Shown: positions 44,898 through 56,398 of the stretch, one piece after another
How positions within the stretch are numbered: position 1 is the stretch's first letter
Layout of the letters: every line of letters starts with the position of its first letter
Notes under the pieces: model-generated
Told to the model about the DNA's origin: nothing
Database searches by the model: none
The model's input: only the letters and a program-made list of their open reading frames with translations
Program-made: the position numbers and the translations under genes
DNA from: Clitopilus passeckerianus
Taxonomy: Eukaryota; Basidiomycota; Agaricomycetes; Agaricales; Entolomataceae
Direction of reading: 5' to 3'
NCBI GenBank assembly: GCA_944990035.1
Contig: CALYLX010000115.1
Location: forward strand, 372,001-436,000
Length of the DNA: 64,000 bases

Positions 44898-47221
44898 CTA
44901 GCAGACCTTTTTATACTTCGAAATAACCTCCCGAAGCTCTTCAACCCCGTGGTCACCTAACCGAACCTTGGTCAACGTAACTTCAATAACCGGGATCAGT
45001 TCGTCGATGTAGGGCTTGCGCTCTGCGGCCTCTAGCAGTTCTGAAACATCCATTACAGATGAATCTCGCATGATCGAGAGCCGGGAGCTTGCGGTTGTAA
45101 AGTTGTACTCCAGGTACCAACCAAAGCCAAATATCCATCTGTCATGACCAATCGTCCTTCGTAGGATTTGGAAGGTAATTTCTTCGGCTATTATTCCATC
45201 ATACCGTTCCTCGTTAATGGTGTAGCTCCCAGCACCTTCCGAGTTCGTTAGCGCGTCGCAAAAATACCAGTTGGAGCACTGGGCTTTGGTAGATGAGGTC
45301 GTATACAAAGCAGTTTTGCGTTGCCGGAACCCGGTGCAGAGTCCATGATTCTAACATCTTGTGGGCGGAAAAGTGGTTTTGGATGTAGATCCTCTCCGCC
45401 ATGAAGCGCAACCTTTTAGCCCTGAAGCCTGAAGCACCGTTCATTTCCCCGATAACCCACTTCCCGAATGCCTTCAGGACTTGATTATATATCTCAGCCC
45501 ACACCAGAGAATGTCTTGACGCCTGAGTAAATGTAATTGGATGCCCATGTTTCGGTGCCGCATTTAGACAACTCCGTCGTAAGAATCCATAGAGCTTGCT
45601 GATATACCCTACTATGGGAATATCTGAGACGTATTGATATGGTGGAATAGCATCATAGGGTGTATTTCAGTTGAGCATTTGTAAGTTGTGGATTAATCGT
45701 TCACCGGTTCGTTCCCATTCAACACTTTGGAAGTAATGGAGGAGTGTTTCTGTCGCCCGTGCACAAGAGAAGTATGAAGGTGGGTGATCAGAGTGGGTGA
45801 GGGAAGTAGAATCATTCGCTATGCCTTTGAGAGTTCCCAGGACAAGATTAGCATATCCTTCACCGGGATTCACATAAAAGACCCCAGCTCGAGACCTATC
45901 CGTCAGGAAGTCGCCAAAGGATGCATGGAACGGGCGAAGGGGATCTTCGGGCCTGCCAACTTCTATCAAAGAGTGGAGGTCATCAAGAAGAAGGAGAGCT
46001 TCCCCTTCTCCCAGACCAAGCGTTCGCTCAGCATACGCCGGAGTGACGCGAGGACTTGCAAACAGCACCATGCCAATCAGGCGGATTAGATTGGCATGAT
46101 CATCAACGCGGGATAAAACGAGCCGGTATAAAGCATCTAACTCCACAAATAAGTTAGAGCCTGCATGAGTCATGATGACATCCAGCCGATCGGTGGGTTT
46201 ATGCTTCTTTGAAGCAATGAACTTCATCACTGTGGATGCGTAGATGAATTGGCCTGATGATCTCCAAACTAGCGCCTTCACGACAGGGGTGGTGGGCCAA
46301 TCGTCCGGAATGCAAAATCTGAGAGGTTGTGTTCTCTTGAGTGCGGTAAAATGGTGAAGGAAATACCGTTCAATGTCGGTGTCTGGCTCAAAGTCATTGT
46401 TGAGAACACTACGGTCGGATAGGGTGTGCGCTTCGAGTGCGTTGAAGGCATCACGAATGTCGCTATCAGGCCGGCTGGCACAGAAGATGATTATAGGAAA
46501 CGTATCGTCGGAACAAATTTTGAAGAGAGCGTTGAGGGGCTCCATACGCTCATCGGAACTCAGGCACTCATCTAGTCCGTCGATGATAAACACCATTGGG
46601 CGTTCCTGATGTGACCTGCCCGCGATGCTAGCTGACCGAAGTGGTGCTACAACCAATTTCTTCAATTGGGCCTCCACGTTTAGCGAGAAAATTTGGGGAG
46701 TATCCGCGATCGTGCTCAGAATGAAGTTACGTGTGGAGGGACATGAGGCAAGGAGCTGATAGGCAAGGGATAGAACAAGGCGCGAGGTGGTGTTGCATTC
46801 TGTGTTAGAGCGCAAGAAGAAAAAGGTGGCAGCTAAATCATAGCCTATTTCATCAGTATGTTCTGCAATGGTCTGTGTGATTGCGGATTTCCCGGCGCCT
46901 GCTGGGCCGTACATCCATAGGACAGGTTTCTTGGTATTCCCTGCAGTATAAATCCACTCAGATATTCGCCCAAGGACTACCTCACGTGTTTGAGGAAGGC
47001 ATTTTGGAGGGTCGTAGCGTTCTTTAGAATTGTGGAATGCACCAATGGCACTGTCATGCTGCAGATCTTGTAACGCTAGTCGTTGAAGTTTGAGCGAGCG
47101 GGCCGTCGTAGTTGTATGAACACACATCACATCTCAGTCTGTCAGATTCTAACTGGAAACCTACACCACTGAAGGTTCCCCCGTATATGTTGAAGTTCTG
47201 GGCATTTTCGAAGAGTGACAT
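44898..47221 (-). CDS. NACHT-domain NTPase
   Basis: Four exons (47221-47161, 47075-45705, 45623-45331, 45278-44898) total 2,106 nt, giving 701 residues. The first exon, MSLFENAQNFNIYGGTFSGV, is a leader I know from agaricomycete NACHT proteins. The NACHT NTPase follows: Walker A GPAGAGKSAI (about 77-84) and Walker B VFIIDGLDEC (about 182-190), then sensor-type FCASRPDSDIRDAF. The 81-nt third intron (GTGAAC...TCTCAG) keeps the frame and removes a TGA at 45669-45667; without splicing the protein would end at that stop, 14 codons into the intron. The C-terminal part lacks obvious repeats. NACHT proteins act as NLR-like signalling NTPases in fungal self/non-self recognition; the partner here is unknown. 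Confidence 0.8.
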
Positions 47222-47941
47222 TCTGGCAGGATGAGAACATGCTGAAGACACGTGTATGGGATGGACGAGGACCGATTTGTACAGCATTGGGCGCCTATGT
47301 CATGTTGCTGCTGTTACCGAGAAGATGGGGCCTGCAATCGCTTCGGACTTAGGTAACCACACAAGCGTTGTGGAGGTTGCTCGTCTTCTATCACAAGAAC
47401 TCCTACTCCCACCAACGATACTACCTACTGAAGAAACCAATTAGAACAGACTCGTACCCACACGTCAATATTGCTCTCTGAGGATCAGTATGACGACTAC
47501 CTACGCACTTGCGAATTCCTTCAAGTTCATAAGTTGGTCACGTTCACCCAGCTTCTATATCCCCAACCTTCCGAGCTTCAAGCTCTATGATTGATCTGGG
47601 TGCCCAAGGATTGTCATTATGAGAAACGGGGCGTTGTAAATCTAAAGGACACCGAAGAACTTAGTGTTATATCTTGAATCCCAACCCCTCATTCTGATCG
47701 ATCTCTCTACGGAGAAAGGTTCGTCGGGACGCTCCAGTGAGGCTAGTACTGACCATCTTAAAGGGTTGTTTTCGCGCAGAAGTCCTTTCAGGCGCCTCCG
47801 CCGGTGCCTACGAAGCTATTGAGCTCCGTGACGGCGACGAAAACGCTTCCCTCGAAAAAGGTTCGCAGGTTACATAATTTCACCTCGTCTGCCTCACGAT
47901 CCATTTCCACAACCCCACCTGTCTCCAAGGCTATCTCCAAC
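47222..47941. other. Intergenic between divergent genes
   Basis: Shared 5' region of the NACHT gene (minus) and the hypothetical gene (plus). An open plus frame reaches back from the next gene to an acceptor-like CGCGCAG at 47781, so a 5' exon may lie here. Confidence 0.35.
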
Positions 47942-48295
47942 ATGAACACCATCATAGCCCCCAAACTGATCTCCTACGGCCTAAAAGTAACCGCCCAAAC
48001 CGAGATCGACGACCTCATCAAACTCGACGGTGCTCCCAACAAAACCAACCTCGACGTATTCATCGCCGTCGTCTACGCTTGTGCATCAGAAGGGGGTTAT
48101 CCCCTATACGAGCACTTCGCGCACCTTGCAGATGTCAAACCGACTTCTATTTCCCGGACGTTGAGTGCTACGCAGAACATGATTGCGAGGAGGCTAGGAT
48201 TGCTGGGAATCGACCGATCGGAGATCCGAAGAACTGCTGGTCGAACTGCGGGACTTATCCCTGGACGTTCCCAGAGGATAGCAGCCCGTGAATAG
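47942..48295 (+). CDS. Hypothetical small protein
   Basis: Starts at the ATG at 47942 (MNTIIAPKLISYGLKVTA) and ends at 48295, 117 residues. The open frame extends about 160 bp upstream with Ser/Arg/Thr-rich sequence (LHNFTSSASRSISTTP) behind a good acceptor, so the true start may be in an earlier exon and could include a mitochondrial-type presequence. The body is helical, with a block VKPTSISRTLSATQNMIA that could be helix-turn-helix-like, and a basic C-terminus (RSEIRRTAGRTAGLIPGR). No family recognised. Confidence 0.55.
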   Translation: MNTIIAPKLISYGLKVTAQTEIDDLIKLDGAPNKTNLDVFIAVVYACASEGGYPLYEHFAHLADVKPTSISRTLSATQNMIARRLGLLGIDRSEIRRTAGRTAGLIPGRSQRIAARE

Positions 48296-49786
48296 ACCGA
48301 ATATTGTGCGCCGTACGTAGAGGTTGATTCCAGATAATGCAATGGAATAATGCGGGTGAAATATCATATAAATGGCTTAATATACTCCTGACAACCTCCA
48401 TTGTCAGATTTGAGATCATGAGAACGGACTCTGGAAGCTCATCGTTTGGGCCGGAGATCACCGCCCTCCTCAGAATGAATTAAGCAAGAGTCTACTGAAC
48501 CAGAGCGTAGAGCCGGCTTCCAAAACTCCTCCCAGTTACGCAACTTCTGTATCAGACACCATTGGCAAACGGGTTTGACAGGAGCGGAAAACTTCGAACC
48601 TACTAACATTCAGCGCCTGAGGCCAGGGGATAGAGACCAAGACCAGAATACGATAACTGAGTACGATTAGCGACCCACGAGATCCGATTTTGAGAGTGAT
48701 AGAGGGGCGCTTCAAGGTCACAGGCCTGACCCAACTTCAATGGGCTGTAAACAGAGTTCCGGGGCTGTATTATGTATCGGTACTTATAGCCAGGCAGTTG
48801 AAAATACGTTAGCCCTTGACCTAGCCCAGATTGTTTGTTGACTGGCAGGTTGAATAGCACGCATAGGTGGAGAAAGCGATTACATCATTTATATGGAAGA
48901 GTGGAGCGCATGCGAGTGGTGTGTGTATGAAGAAACAGAGCACCTCTGGGAAAAAACATTCCGATACTACAGCGGCACCCAAGGATCTACTCGTCTGTTC
49001 CAAAAGTGGGCCATTTGAGGGTAGGACGTGTATTGAGTTGGGGAGCCTGTTGGCGCGTTCGGATCTAGTTATTGCCAGTGTATAGGATGGTAGACTATTA
49101 CAGTAGATAAGTCTTATCCAGGTTAATGGTCAAAGAACGACGAATTAGTACCATGGGTGAGTATAGCGCATGGGTGAATAAGCACTGAGTGTTTCATTTC
49201 AAGGTCGAGCGCTGGTCGGCAGGGCAATCACGAGGATCAGCGAACTGATCCTGCCCCGTTTGGTTTGCTCCGCGTACGCCAACTTTCGCTTGCACTTTCG
49301 TCTTGGTTTCATCAACGTTTCCTGACGTTTCCGCTCTAGATGCTACCATCCTTCGAATTCAATATGCATTATAACTCCTGCTGGATTCTGTCTGTAAAAC
49401 AGACCTAAATAAACGCCGAATTTCTATGCTCAACTCGGATCCGTCTACAATAGCTGAGGAAAGGAGATCTCGCCGATTGTGGATTTGATGGTAGGCAAGC
49501 TGAGGGCTCCCAGCTACGATACGCTCCCAGAGGCTCCCACCAATGGAGAATCCAACTGAGCCCAACCGCGGTAAGTATCCACATATCCCTGGATGAGAAC
49601 AAGGAGAGACACGGAGTCAGATAGAGAAACGATTTCACTCGTTCCCTCTTCCTCCTTCACCGCTTTCATCCATTTCTTTTCTCTGACGTTTCCTTTCTTT
49701 CCTTGTTCAATCTTCATTATATTCACGATTCCACTCATTATCAGGCTCTAGTCCTTCCTTCACAGTCAACGTTCCCTTGAATCTCG
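48296..49786. other. Intergenic
   Basis: About 1.5 kb with no supported gene. Pyrimidine-rich tracts at 49640-49740 lie just upstream of the next gene and are probably its promoter or 5' UTR. Confidence 0.45.
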
Positions 49787-51273
49787 ATGATTCCGAAAAT
49801 TCTCTCAACAGCGCACCTTACGCTGATAACCCTTTCCACGCTCTTCGCTTCCATCATCTTCATAACCTCCCTCTTCACCACCTCCGTTCTCCCACTCGGC
49901 CTCAACGTCGCCTCCGCCTCGATAACAGTCCTCTTCCACCTCGTCATCATCATCTTTTCATGGCGTCGGCGGCTCAACGCCAACCCGAAATCTCCCAACA
50001 GCGCCAGTAACAATCTGAAGTCACCCGCCAGCGCTGGCGCCCGCCCACTCCCCATCCACGCCTCCACGCTCTCCCTAACCTCCACTCTCCTCCTCCTCGC
50101 CCTCTGGCTCATAGCCATCGCCTCACAAATCATCGACATCCTTGACCCAAATTCGCCGAACAAAACCCGTGGCGCGAACGTTTCCCTGCAGCTCAAGGAG
50201 CCTTCGGGCCAGACGCTCAAGACTAATACATCTGGGCCGGAGTTTTCAGGGATGTTGAGTGTGGTGTTAGTGGTGTGTGAGGCGGTGGAAGTGGTTGTGT
50301 TGATTGGGATGGTGGTTGGTGTTGTTAGTGTTAGGAGGGGTAGAATGCAGGAACGAAGGATGAAGGAGTTTGCATTGAGCCCTGCTAGCGGAATGGAGAA
50401 AGGTTTTACGTATGATGCAAGTCCTGCTTCAGCTGCCGCTGCGGCTAGTCCAACAGAAAGCCTGGTGCGTTTGATCTGCTCGTGCAGTTCTCTCTTACCT
50501 AAACTCACTACGATATCTCTTTCGACAGAAACATGCCCTCACGAAACGGTTCACTCTCAGATCTATATTCTCTTCCCCGAAGGTGCCGAGCCAGACGTAC
50601 GTTATCTTCGTCCTCTGTATTTACTTTGAGAATATCCATGCACACCTTTTTCCTCGCATATAGTCACACTCGCAACCTCCGCGTTGCACCATTCCCTGTC
50701 TCTAGTAGACGTAACCCAAATCCAGAACACGAGCCCACCCCTCCTCTCCCTACCTCCCATCCTGTTCCACCTCAACCTTCCCTCCTTGCCCCACCTCCTC
50801 ACACCTCGCACCTGCAACCACCCCATCACGGCTCAGACACCCACTCTTTCCACTCCCGCACCCCTTCCCACACATCCTTCTCCTCAAGGTTCTCCCGCCT
50901 AACCAACACCTCGCACCCCTCACACCCTTCGTCCTTCTTGAAGCCATTTAACTTCAAACGCCCCGGCCGGCCATGGAGCTACCTCACACCCGGCCGGCCA
51001 TCGATGATTATGTGGGAGACGCCCGTGGAGTCTGCTGTCGCAACAAGTGCAGGTGCACTACCCGGCGGTGTTGAGAGCGTCGGAGCTTCCGCTGCTGTTG
51101 GAGAGAAGAAGCCAGTGGCAAGTCAGAACTACATCCACCGAGCACCCACTGGTCCTCGAGTACTTGCACCAAAGAGTCCGGGAGAGAAGGAGACGTTTGG
51201 TGGGGTTGTGAGGGTGAAGGCGCCGGTTCCGCCTCGGAGGGTTGTGCATCCGAGTCCCCTGGCTAGGGATTGA
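49787..51273 (+). CDS. Predicted four-helix membrane protein with Pro/Ser-rich tail
   Basis: Three exons (49787-50464, 50529-50596, 50664-51273) total 1,356 nt, giving 451 residues. The N-terminal half has about four hydrophobic helices (STAHLTLITLSTLFASIIFI; VASASITVLFHLVIIIF; TLLLLALWLIAIASQII; LVVCEAVEVVVLIGMVVGVV). A long cytosol-like tail follows that is rich in Pro, Ser and His (HPVPPQPSLLAPPPHTSH) and ends VRVKAPVPPRRVVHPSPL. The layout resembles uncharacterised fungal MARVEL-like membrane proteins, but no motif proves that. Function unknown. Confidence 0.7.
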
Positions 51274-51490
51274 TATATTTGGGCTTGAAGCCTGAATAAA
51301 GGTGCCTTTTCCCAGGGGGTAGAGATATGTACGATATGGGTTATTTATTTGTCAGCTGTATTATTTTGCTTCGTTACGTGTAGCTATAGTAAGACCCCTA
51401 TGTTTTTTTGTATTTTCGTCACTTTACGCGACCGGTACTTTACTCATTTCGAGCACAAACGATGATTACGCTGGTTTCTTCTTTTCCCAA

Positions 51491-51820
51491 TTACGGTTCC
51501 TCCTCATCGCCATAGGCATCGTCATCCCCGTCACCGTACTCATCGTCCTCGTCCATTGAGGGATTGACGGCCTCCTGTTCCTCTATAGCATCTGAGATTT
51601 TCTTCAGCCGCTTCAACCCACGGTGCTGCCCAGCAGGAGCATGAGATAAGATTAGACCAAAGGCTACCTCCACCTTGAACACTCCCCTCATGGTAAAATT
51701 GAAGTGGTCTCCCAAGCTCGTGATGCACTCCTCCCTGTTCGAATCATTTTTATTCTTATCTAGCTCATTCGGTATACTACAGTATCTGTTTCGGAGATTG
51801 ATGCAAATTTGTATACGCAT
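51491..51820 (-). CDS. Hypothetical small acidic-tailed protein
   Basis: An ATG-started frame of 109 codons with an acidic C-terminus (DEDDEYGDGDDDAYGDEEE) begins 22 bp downstream of the stop of the F-box gene on the same strand. It may be an independent small gene or a 3' exon of the F-box transcript. No family recognised; the acidic tail could be compositional chance. Confidence 0.35.
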   Translation of the reverse strand: MRIQICINLRNRYCSIPNELDKNKNDSNREECITSLGDHFNFTMRGVFKVEVAFGLILSHAPAGQHRGLKRLKKISDAIEEQEAVNPSMDEDDEYGDGDDDAYGDEEEP

Positions 51821-51841
51821 AGGTGGTCGTAATTAGGTACT

Positions 51842-53465
51842 TTATTCGGAAGGGTCGTCGTCTTCGGAATTTTCTTTCTGATAATCACTGTACCCATCCT
51901 CCGTGTCTAGCTCACTAAGAGCGTCACCTCCCTCCATTGTGAGTCTATGCTCGACGGGCTTCGATCCTCGATAGTGCCCACCACACCGATCAAATTCCAC
52001 GTCGTCTCGACACTTGCCCTCATAGATTGTCTGGTGGGCGAGTACGTGCCCCTGGTTATCCCGAATAATGTGTGCCCAAGAATCTGGTTTGAGCAACGAC
52101 TTCCAGGCAACGAATCGGAGATTTTGTGCAGCAGAATACACCCTGAGAATGGCCTGCACCGCCCTGCTGTTAGTGGAAAAGTCGTTGTTGACGACATGAA
52201 TCCGGCCGAGATGTGTAAGGTTAATCAACCTCTTGAGCAACGCCAAATCTTGAGGCTGCTCGAATATGTCTCCATCTAAAGCAAAGTCTGTGACGCGGTT
52301 GGCCAGGTCAGGGTAAGCTAGCCTTTCCAATGTCTCGGGAATGACTCGCAGAAGGGTTGTAAGTGGCTTGCTGTGTGGCGTACGCGATCTAACCACGAGA
52401 TGACGAAGGTTGTTGCAGACTTGTACGATGTTCAAGTCGTCATTCGAGATGTCAGGCGGCCGTGTTTGTGTGAGTCTATAGGGAAAGTCGGACTCGAGGG
52501 GCTCAATCTCGAAAGACAGAGACGTAACGTTTGTGCCAGTGGCGATGGGGAGGGCCAACTGAGGCGGCCAGTCAAGCTCTAAGGAACGTAGACCCTGAAG
52601 GGCAGTATAATCAAATGTAAGGTCAACCTCCCCGGGGAAAGGGTCGGATATGCAGAGCGATTGCAGGTTGGGATGTGATGCGAAAAAAGAAATGTGGTCT
52701 TCATGGAGTATGATTGGCGGTACATTAAGACGCTTGAGTCGAGGCCATTCCATGTTGCGGAAAAGGCCCTGTAGTGTGTTTTCGACGTGATTATTTAAGT
52801 CGAGTTGAAGCTCCTCAAGATTGGGACAATTCTTATGCAGAAGTGTCATAAACGCTTCTCGGCGTTGCACGTCATGCTCTGCGTTAAACCAGGAGGACCA
52901 TAGCCGAATTGAATAGGAGAATGACGTGAGGTTGTAGAATTTTGGCCAAACTTCAAGGTGAGCCAGAGGCCGATGAGTTATGTAACCTCGACCGCCGCAA
53001 TGCACCTCTAATCCTGTCGAGCTCGGGTGCGATTCGTGAAGAGCTAGGTAGAGCTCTTCGAACAGTAACTTGGTGAACCATCGGAATATTCGAAGGTTTA
53101 CCATTTTTCGAATGGCCGGTATGAAGTACCTGTATCGGATGCGAAAAGTCTTTGTCCTTCCGTCCTGTCGGGGTTCTGGGAATGATTGGGTCTCCCGGGT
53201 TCTCTGGGTCACAAGTTTCCGCTGAATCTGGATTCTCGTGTATGATTTTCAGGGTGCGAACTCTGGAAGCAAGAAGTGGATGTTTGCACAGATGTTTCCA
53301 GACATATCTTCGCCTCAAGTCGCAGCGAATGTGGCGGTAATCGAGCTGGTGCGGGATGATTACATGCTTGAGTGCTCGGTTGGTCAGGGCGAATGAAAGG
53401 AGGTCGCTGGGTTCGTCGACGTGAGCGGAAACAAGATCCAGTAACTCGATAGGAAATATCTGCAT
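51842..53465 (-). CDS. F-box/LRR-like protein
   Basis: Two exons, 53465-53130 and 53068-51842, total 1,563 nt, giving 520 residues. The N-terminus FPIELLDLVSAHVDEPSDLL then SFALTNRALKHVIIPHQL is an F-box of the type common in agaricomycetes. The rest contains leucine-rich repeat-like segments (NCPNLEELQLDLNNHV; HPNLQSLCISDPFPG; ALQGLRSLELDWPP; NNLRHLVVRS). The C-terminus is acidic (ALSELDTEDGYSDYQKEN). Expected to be an SCF substrate adaptor. It is a different subfamily from the gene at 3011-4483 and lies head-to-head with the F-box gene starting at 53753. The 61-nt intron with an AAG acceptor is the only join that restores the frame. Confidence 0.8.
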
Positions 53466-53752
53466 TAGAGTGGTGCGTAATCGCTGAGTACTGGAGGGTT
53501 GAGCGTGTGTTGAATGTTCAACGTTCAGTAGTGAGTTATAGTAGTGCAGTGGAGTTGAAAGGCAACTGATTAATATCTAATCCTTTGGGTAGCCGAACCG
53601 AAATTGCAGCCTGACTCGGAGATAAGATTAGATCTACTTTGGCTACGTTGATCAATGATCCGTAAACGCTCTTCGAGCACACCGCCAATTACTCATTGTC
53701 GTCCAAGTGACGGCTCTCCGCTGTCTTCTATATTTGGCCGTGGTCGCGTTAT
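53466..53752. promoter_or_regulatory. Shared intergenic region of divergent F-box genes
   Basis: About 290 bp separate the start codons of the two divergent F-box genes, so it probably serves as a bidirectional promoter. No TATA box stands out. Confidence 0.4.
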
Positions 53753-55043
53753 ATGTGCCTTACTATAAACCCCTCTGAAGCCATGATCTTAATCCCTATT
53801 GACATTATCCAGCTCGTTCTAGATGCAGTCACAGACGAAGACACGTTCAAAGCCTGCTCTCTCACCTGCAAAGGCTGGCTTCCATCCTCTCGCTCCCGGA
53901 TCTTCCGTGAAATCGCCCTAGGCAGCAACTCCGAATTGCTCTCAGCGCCTTCATGCGCCGAGCTTCTCTCCGTGCTCTCCAAAACTCCAGAAATCAGCTC
54001 GTATATCAAGACGCTACAAGTCAACGCCGGTTGTCTCTGCAATGAATGGGCCGAGCTGCCTTCGCTCATGACCCAGCTCCATGCCCTCACCAGCCTATCA
54101 ATCGGATCTCCACTGTTTGGTGTAATACTTCCAAACGATTTCATAGCGAGTATCATCGACAGTCCATTCGTTGGAAATCTCACAACGTTTAGGCTAGACA
54201 ATCTCATTGGCCAAGCCGGGCAACCTCTATCATCCAGGATCATCTCGTGCCTTCAACGGATGCGCAGCCTGCGTACATTCCAGTCCACCCTACACCAGAA
54301 CTTTCACTTTGATTTTCAGAATCCGATAGATGGGTTCGATGATGCCTGCTTGCCATGCTCGTTTAAAGCCAAAGTGCAGAGCCTAACTATCGACGACCAT
54401 TATATCGTACCTGCGCTTCTCCATAGAAACTCACCCGTCGACCTCACATCTATTGAATACCTCGGCCTTAGGCTAGGCGTCTGCCCGGGAAATGTGTCCA
54501 TCCTGTCTACCCTGTTATGCCCATCTATCAAGCACTTAACGCTCGATCTCTACAGGCAAGGTAGCCATATACATCTATTGACGATCCAGTAAAGCTCTGT
54601 ACTGACGCACAATACTAGCTGATGACCTGTCACTAAACCTTTCGGCTTTGACAGAACTGCAAGAAGTTCACGTCAAGTGCCCCGTTAGCATTAGGCTCCC
54701 CCTAGCCATAACCTGGCTACATGCCCTTTTCCGAACAACGCCCTCGCCTAGTACCATAAAATCAATCCATCTTTCTCTCAATACGAAAATCCTCAAAACA
54801 TACCTACACCCAGGACCACTCAGCGCAATCGTCACAGCATTCGGAAGCCTCGATGAGCTTCTAGCGCAGGAAGAGAGGTTCCCGTGCCTCCGAAAGGTTG
54901 ATTTGGAGTTTATACACTACGACCATCTTTTTACTCGCGCGGCTTGCAGAGGAATTCTGGATGACTTCCTTGTTTCTATGAGGAGTCTTAAGGAGAGAAG
55001 TCTCCTATCTGTACAATACACCGGCTTTGAAAATGAAGATTGA
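53753..55043 (+). CDS. F-box protein
   Basis: Two exons, 53753-54560 and 54619-55043, total 1,233 nt, giving 410 residues; a second in-frame ATG at 53783 sits immediately before the F-box and may be the true start. The F-box reads IPIDIIQLVLDAVTDEDTFK then ACSLTCKGWLPSSRSRIFRE. The remainder is leucine-rich without strict repeats (LHALTSLSIGSPL; SIEYLGLRLGVC; PSIKHLTLDLYRQ; FPCLRKVDLEFI), typical of mushroom F-box proteins. It is a third subfamily in this window. Probable SCF adaptor; substrate unknown. Confidence 0.8.
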
Positions 55044-55495
55044 TGCCCAATATTAACATACTACATTCTGTGGCTATATAGGACCGGGAACTAACGTTCA
55101 AAATCTATATCGTCCTTACGTCCACGACTAATACTATATACATAGTAAAACCTTTCTAAGTCGCTCCCCCAGCCTCTTTCGTTCTTTCTCTGCCTGTCGG
55201 GAGCGTACCTGATTCCTACAAGATCTAGCCAACGCCAAACGTCGTCATCCGAATACGCAATTAAATTTGGCTCTATTCAATCATGTTTCTTATAGCCTAC
55301 TTCCGACGACGCTGGGCCTGGCTCGGTCGATGAGATCGGCAACCACCTTGAATGACTCGGAGGAACGCGCCATGCTATTTGTTCGAGCTTGGACGGGAGT
55401 TCGTTTGGAAACTTCAGCCAAATATAGTCGGTCCGGTAGGACACGTTCCCGATCCGATGGCTCTCCTCATCACCATGACTTGAGCTGAGACCACA
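55044..55495. other. Intergenic
   Basis: No gene supported; an ORF at 55267-55488 has no features. Confidence 0.4.
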
Positions 55496-56342
55496 ATGAC
55501 CCTAGTCCTGCAGTTGCATCGTCTTCGCCGACTTCCAGACGCACTGCGAGTGCACGTATGTGAACGGGTACGCTATGCCTCCCAAGCGCAGCTGAATGGA
55601 AACCAAACTACCGGACGATGCGGATCGTTCCCATTCCCGACGCATCCCCGGCCCACCCCGCACCAGATATTCCATATTTCACCAGGGGCAACTCAAAAAG
55701 AGATAAAAACAAGATGTTAGTTTATTCTACATCTTATTGCATAAATCCTGAGACATATGCTTTGCACGCAGATTACGACCTTGTCCGATCCCACCACCCA
55801 GACTCACATAGCTGCCGGAGTCTATCCCCTGAAGAACGGCATGCACGCTTCCAAGCTATTACATCTGCCTACGACGTACTACGTGGAAAGACTTCCGGGA
55901 GTATGTACCCCGGCCGCGACCCCTGGCGAGAGGAGATTCTGCGTCGGAAAGAATTCCACCAAGCTCATTACGCCCGCCGTCGTGCCTCGCAGGCTGAATA
56001 CGAATTCCACCAACCCTATAGAGAAGCATGGGCTGCGAGTCCGGATGATAGATGGAAGGATAGAATCATCGTTATCATTGGAATTGTGGCAAGTTTTATT
56101 TCTCCTGTCATTCACGATTGCTCACCATCAACCTGTCGCAACAGTCGTTAATTATTGGCGTTTTCCCTGGCCTAATTATGCTACCGATGCATCTGGAGAA
56201 ACGACATAAATCCGCGGTCGTGAATCTGAGGCGGGCTCGGGATGAAGCCAAAGAGTTCGGAGCTGAGAGGCGGGATGGCGTTCGCAAACGAGTGAAGGAG
56301 ATGAAGAAGCAAGCTGGCGATCCTGAAGGTTCAGAGAAATGA
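55496..56342 (+). CDS. J-domain protein, membrane-anchored
   Basis: Three exons (55496-55715, 55772-56088, 56145-56342) total 735 nt, giving 244 residues. The J-domain is clear: TPHQIFHISPGATQKEIKTR, the HPD motif in DLVRSHHPDS, and FQAITSAYDVLRG. It stimulates an Hsp70 ATPase. The N-terminal about 50 residues are basic (LHRLRRLPDALRVHV), suggesting mitochondrial import. A membrane helix follows (IIVIIGIVSLIIGVFPGLIM), then a basic coiled tail. This layout is like fungal mitochondrial inner-membrane J-proteins. The second intron appears to start with GC (GTG|GCAAGT...CGCAACAG), a GC-AG intron, because only that join keeps the frame through the helix. Confidence 0.8.
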
Positions 56343-56398
56343 ATGAGGTATTTAATTCACATTCACCACATAGGAGACGATACCCAGAACTAGATGGT

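Noticed and set aside
45660..45672. TGA as a nonsense mutation in the NACHT gene
   Set aside because: An 81-nt intron with GT-AG ends removes it in frame; kept as a testable alternative.
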